Positions 60,780 to 64,000 of a stretch of DNA of 64,000 nt are shown piece after piece (position 1 is the first letter of the stretch; every line of letters starts with the position of its first letter). This DNA is from Parablautia sp. Marseille-Q6255 (lineage in GTDB: Bacteria; Bacillota; Clostridia; Lachnospirales; Lachnospiraceae): contig NZ_CATNVD010000011.1 of NCBI RefSeq assembly GCF_951230155.1, positions 95,380-159,379 on the forward strand. Reading direction: 5' to 3'. The notes below the pieces were generated by a model. That model was not told where the DNA came from. It made no database searches and saw only the letters and a list, made by a program, of their open reading frames with translations. The translations under genes were made by a program, and so were the position numbers.

Positions 60780-62177
60780 TCACTGTCTTTTATTTAGCCA
60801 CAGCCAGACTTTTCCGCCAATGGAAGTATTTTCAATGAAAAGGTAACCACCGTGTTTTTGTGCTATCTGGGATGCAAAATAAAGTCCCATACCCATATGC
60901 CCATTTTGGGGACGGCTGCTGTCTTCTGTGTAGAAGGTTTTTCCGGCTTTTATCAGTGCCTCCCGGGAAAATCCGGGGCCGCTGTCCTGAATCCAAAAAC
61001 CTATCTGTTTTTCCTGTAATTCCACGCCTAATTCTATTGGTTTGTCAGCTGGTGTAAAGCGCACCGCATTGCTGAGCAGATTCTCCATTGCACGCAGCAC
61101 GTCACTTTTTCCAATCTCCAGGATTTCATCCGGGAGGGAAGCAGGCAGAGGTGCAATAAATTTGTGCCCTTTTATTGCCGACAGATCACGCCCTTTCTGG
61201 ATAAAGGCATCTAAGAGTTCACAGACGGAAATTTGCTCTTTATTTGATTCCAATACATCCTCTGCTGTGACCTCACGCAGACGTTTCACATAATCTTTTG
61301 CATGACCTGCATTGCGCAGAATAGTCTGAGCCAATGCTTTTTGCGGCGGTGTCAGATCGTCCTCTGTAAGCAGCTCCGCGTTTCCGCCAATTACAGTAAG
61401 GGGTGTTTTGAGATCATGAGCAAGAGAGGCAAGCGTCTCATTCTTGCGCTGTTCTGCAGCCCACTGTTCCTTTAAAGAGTGAGATAATTCCTGACGAAGC
61501 GTATCAATGGCTGTAAGGGCTGCCTGAAGCTCTTTTACACGGATCTCATCCTGCAAAGGCATGTCTAATTTCTGATTCCGCACCATTTCACAGGCATTTG
61601 TAATCACATCGGTATCTTTGCGCAGGATTTTTGTATAGTGTCCGGTGCGCAAGACTGCCAGCAACAAAAGCAGAATAAACAACAGCCCGATATAAGCAGT
61701 TTGAAAATCGGGCAGGATGTCCTGCAAATCCGGATCGGCATAGCAGACAGAGTAATCATATTCCAGCATAACCGTCTGTCCGTTTTTCAGGGGGACCAGA
61801 TGAAAGTACTGAGAATAAAACCATCCATGAGGGGAAGAGTCTCCGGATAGCTCTGCGTAAGCATATTTAAGCTGTTTCTGATTCATGCTGCTTTCTATGA
61901 TTTTTTCATCTTCTGCCAATGCCCATTCATAGTAATGAGGAATTTCTTCTGGATCAAATGCTGTCTGTGCCTGCAGCGCCTGTTCTGTCTGGGGCAGATT
62001 TCTGACTGCAGTATAGGCTGACAGGACAAATCCCATATTCGCAAGGATATTGAACAGGATGAGCCATATCAGGCAAAGGGCTGCCATGAGGCCCCCTGTA
62101 GTAAGAAAATATCGCCAGAAAAGTGTGTTTAACCGAATTCCTTTTCGTTTTCTTTTTAAGTTTGTTCTCGTCTCCAT
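60780..62177 (-). CDS. sensor histidine kinase with extracytoplasmic domain
   Basis: A 465-residue protein. Two membrane segments (about 24-48 and 160-178) frame an outside domain of about 110 residues that is rich in Tyr and Gln. The phospho-acceptor box ASLAHDLKTPLTVIGGN has H254. The ATPase domain is recognisable by NLLSNAVRF, QDSGPGFS and GHMGMGLYFASQIA. The box and linker resemble kinases of the lantibiotic/antibiotic-sensing group (SpaK-like), a weak inference. Its start overlaps the regulator stop region by 22 bases. Confidence 0.88.
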   Translation of the reverse strand: METRTNLKRKRKGIRLNTLFWRYFLTTGGLMAALCLIWLILFNILANMGFVLSAYTAVRNLPQTEQALQAQTAFDPEEIPHYYEWALAEDEKIIESSMNQKQLKYAYAELSGDSSPHGWFYSQYFHLVPLKNGQTVMLEYDYSVCYADPDLQDILPDFQTAYIGLLFILLLLLAVLRTGHYTKILRKDTDVITNACEMVRNQKLDMPLQDEIRVKELQAALTAIDTLRQELSHSLKEQWAAEQRKNETLASLAHDLKTPLTVIGGNAELLTEDDLTPPQKALAQTILRNAGHAKDYVKRLREVTAEDVLESNKEQISVCELLDAFIQKGRDLSAIKGHKFIAPLPASLPDEILEIGKSDVLRAMENLLSNAVRFTPADKPIELGVELQEKQIGFWIQDSGPGFSREALIKAGKTFYTEDSSRPQNGHMGMGLYFASQIAQKHGGYLFIENTSIGGKVWLWLNKRQ

Positions 62178-62827
62178 TTATATCCAACTCCCCATACAGT
62201 TTCAATGGGCTCGCTGCCGACCGCACGCAATTTTGCACGGATATTTTTGATGTGCTCGGTAATCGCAGAGTCATCGGCTGTGCCGTCGAAGCCAAATACT
62301 GTCTCATAAATCTGTTCTTTGGAAAAGGTTTGACCGGCGTGGGTTGCTAAATGTTCACAAATCGCATATTCACTGCGAGTCAATTTAATCGGTGTGCCAG
62401 CATGATAAATGAGCTTTTCACCCAGATCAAAATCCAGCTGGCCTCTCCGGATCTTGCTGTGAGGCGTGCGGCCTTCCCGTCTGAGATGGGCATTTACGCG
62501 GGCCCGGAGCTCTGTGATACGAAAAGGCTTCATCAGATAATCGTCTCCGCCCAGTCCAAGACCGCGGATAATATCGGCTTCTTCGTTTTTTGCAGTAAGA
62601 AATAAAATCGGGCAGTCGACGATGGAGCGGATACGCCGGCAGGTGGAAAAACCGTCCTCACCGGGCATCATGACATCCAGTAAAATGCAGTCTGCCCACT
62701 TACAATGCGCATCTGTTATCTGACTTCCAGATGCGGCAGTATGGACTATATGACCGTCGCGTTCCAGCGCAGTAGTTAAAAGATGACGCACATCGGCATC
62801 ATCATCAACTGCTAAAATATTTGCCAT
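62156..62827 (-). CDS. OmpR-family response regulator
   Basis: A 223-residue protein. The receiver domain has D8-D10, the phosphorylated D51 (CILLDVMMPGEDGF) and K in DYLMKPFR. The C-terminal winged helix contains IKLTRSEYAICEHLATHAGQTF and EHIKNIRAKL. It is the partner of the histidine kinase encoded directly downstream. A TraX-like gene lies 15 bases upstream in the same direction. RBS AGGGAGGTTC. Confidence 0.92.
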   Translation of the reverse strand: MANILAVDDDADVRHLLTTALERDGHIVHTAASGSQITDAHCKWADCILLDVMMPGEDGFSTCRRIRSIVDCPILFLTAKNEEADIIRGLGLGGDDYLMKPFRITELRARVNAHLRREGRTPHSKIRRGQLDFDLGEKLIYHAGTPIKLTRSEYAICEHLATHAGQTFSKEQIYETVFGFDGTADDSAITEHIKNIRAKLRAVGSEPIETVWGVGYKWRREQT

Positions 62828-62842
62828 AAAAGAACCTCCCTG

Positions 62843-63733
62843 TTATCCGGAAACCGCCATAAGGAACCAGGATAACGCATACAAAATGTAAATATGGGCC
62901 GGATAGAAGGCATAAAAGAATTTTCCGTATCCGGCACCGCGCTTCCCATTATAGCACAGGAGAAGAGGCGCTGCAAAGATGGCTCCCAGCCATTCGCAGT
63001 ACGTAGTAAACATCTGAGAAAATGTAAAGTCCGGAAAAGTTCTTACCTGAAGGTATACAAGTACAAAATGCCATGCGAAATTAAGGATGACCATAGCTGC
63101 TATCTGGATTTTGCGATTCTTATGGGTCAGATACAGAAGAATTCCGGTCAATAAAACAGGAAGCGTTATATCTCCGGAAATATTGATCATCGGAAGAATT
63201 GTATAACCAAGGACGCCGATCACCGTAGCACATGTGGCATTTATACTGCTTAATGTTACTGCCAGGAACGGCCATGCCAGAAGCGCAAGTAAGATGCTGC
63301 AGCCGGCCGCGATTTTTTTCAGTTTTCTGCTTGCGATCCATTCAAACGATTGGAAACACAGGATTAAAAGAACAAACGAGGACATCATGGCATTTTGCGG
63401 ATAAAATCCATCCGGGCGTACAAAAAAACCTCCAAATCGCATGAAAAACAGAAGCAATCCCATGGGAACGGATATGCAAAGCATTTTGCCAAGATATTTT
63501 TTACGGCTTTTGGTATGTATAAAGCCTTCCACCAGACAAAAAAGAAACAGAGGAGCTGCCAGACGTCCGACCAGTCCAAACCACCATGGAATGGTATTTG
63601 TATATCCGAAGAAATAGTAGATATGATCCATCAGCATGGAAATCAGGGCAATGAATTTAATTCCTGTTCCTGTGATCCCGCGATGTGCAGCGGGCAATGG
63701 TGTTTTTGCTGTAGAAATACGGTTGCTATTCAT
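62843..63733 (-). CDS. TraX-like membrane protein
   Basis: A protein of 296 residues from the ATG at 63733, which follows AAGGAGGTTTTT. About eight membrane segments are predicted. TGTGIKFIALISMLMDHIYYFF near the start and FFYAFYPAHIYILY near the end are the TraX family boxes. TraX in conjugative plasmids acetylates pilin, but chromosomal relatives in gut Firmicutes are probably acyltransferase-like cell-surface proteins. It heads a three-gene minus-strand unit with a two-component system, which may control it. Confidence 0.82.
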   Translation of the reverse strand: MNSNRISTAKTPLPAAHRGITGTGIKFIALISMLMDHIYYFFGYTNTIPWWFGLVGRLAAPLFLFCLVEGFIHTKSRKKYLGKMLCISVPMGLLLFFMRFGGFFVRPDGFYPQNAMMSSFVLLILCFQSFEWIASRKLKKIAAGCSILLALLAWPFLAVTLSSINATCATVIGVLGYTILPMINISGDITLPVLLTGILLYLTHKNRKIQIAAMVILNFAWHFVLVYLQVRTFPDFTFSQMFTTYCEWLGAIFAAPLLLCYNGKRGAGYGKFFYAFYPAHIYILYALSWFLMAVSG

Positions 63734-63757
63734 AAAAACCTCCTTAATATGCGGCAT

Positions 63758-64000
63758 TTTAATGAGCCGCTCTTGCTTATAGGCTCATGATAAAACATGA
63801 TTCTAAGGATTTTATAAGGGAAATTATGAATATGGGTAATCATTGAAGCTGATCCTACAATACAGGGGAAACCCTTAGAGTATAATTATCATTGGCAAAA
63901 AGTAAAAAAATAAAGGAAGAGGCCGAAACCTCTTCCCAATCATACAGATTTGTCTTATTGTTTAATTGTCCAGAAAAAACATAAGGAGTCTGTATGATGA
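63758..64000 (+). promoter_or_regulatory. leader of a gene that begins at the right edge
   Basis: A hairpin GGAAGAGG 63915-63922 against CCTCTTCC 63929-63936 follows an A-rich run. Near the edge AAGGAG at 63983-63988 lies 5 and 8 bases before ATG 63994 and ATG 63997, so a plus-strand gene probably starts here and continues outside the window. Its identity cannot be seen. Confidence 0.45.

Overview
The window reads as chromosomal DNA of an endospore-forming Gram-positive bacterium of the class Clostridia, most likely family Lachnospiraceae (gut Blautia/Dorea/Mediterraneibacter type). The reasons are spo0A, CotF-like coat genes, a SpoVB-like flippase, a Csp-like subtilase, a Cys/Gly/Asn-rich HCB-type protein, a lysine riboswitch in front of dapA-dapB-lysC, RemA (DUF370), RqcH, strong AGGAGG ribosome binding sites and moderate GC. 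Genus cannot be decided from sequence reading alone. No rRNA, tRNA, CRISPR array, complete insertion sequence or prophage was recognised.

Layout. 1-3.7 kb: the tail of a mannose-family PTS operon (EIIA fragment, CdaR/PucR regulator, EIIB, DapA-like aldolase) and a membrane protein that looks like a degenerate M28 peptidase. 3.8-7.1 kb: typA (minus), a two-OB-fold SSB-like protein, and a cobO-like ATPase. 7.1-10.6 kb: promoter, lysine riboswitch, dapA, dapB, aspartate kinase. 10.6-15.1 kb: an uncharacterised cassette of LRR protein, metallopeptidase-like/vWA protein, MoxR-type AAA+ ATPase and small membrane protein. 15.1-21.2 kb: a GNAT gene with junction signs, a two-component system, DegV, a FUSC-like membrane protein and an amidohydrolase. 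21.2-27.7 kb: ilvE, dinB, MGMT-like, MATE, shikimate kinase, COG2426 exporter, YitT.

27.7-32.6 kb: spo0A, glgA, two small coat-type genes and a SpoVB-like flippase. 32.6-36.0 kb: an Fe-S/thiolation operon (Rrf2 regulator, cysteine desulfurase, NifU-like scaffold, mnmA) under a promoter with a palindromic operator. 36-38.5 kb: a D,D-carboxypeptidase with a basic repeat domain, and a PHP phosphatase. 38.6-43 kb: gapA, pgk and tpiA, with a pyridoxamine kinase in between. 43-48.4 kb: LURP-one-like, second YitT, dtd, second MATE, rqcH. 48.4-53.8 kb: a housekeeping run yicC-remA-gmk-rpoZ-DUF308-rimO-pgsA-cinA. 53.9-57.4 kb: small hypothetical genes, the Cys-rich protein, the subtilase and a DtxR-type repressor. 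57.5-60.4 kb: feoA-feoA-feoB. 60.8-63.7 kb: a TraX-like protein with a two-component system.

The most interesting items are a subtilase whose catalytic serine position is cysteine (D114-H182-C505), the LRR/vWA/MoxR cassette, the carboxypeptidase with about nine basic 12-residue repeats on its predicted cytoplasmic side, a hairpin that is both the glgA terminator and a mask over the ribosome binding site of a coat gene, and the well-defined operators of the Fe-S and ferrous iron operons.
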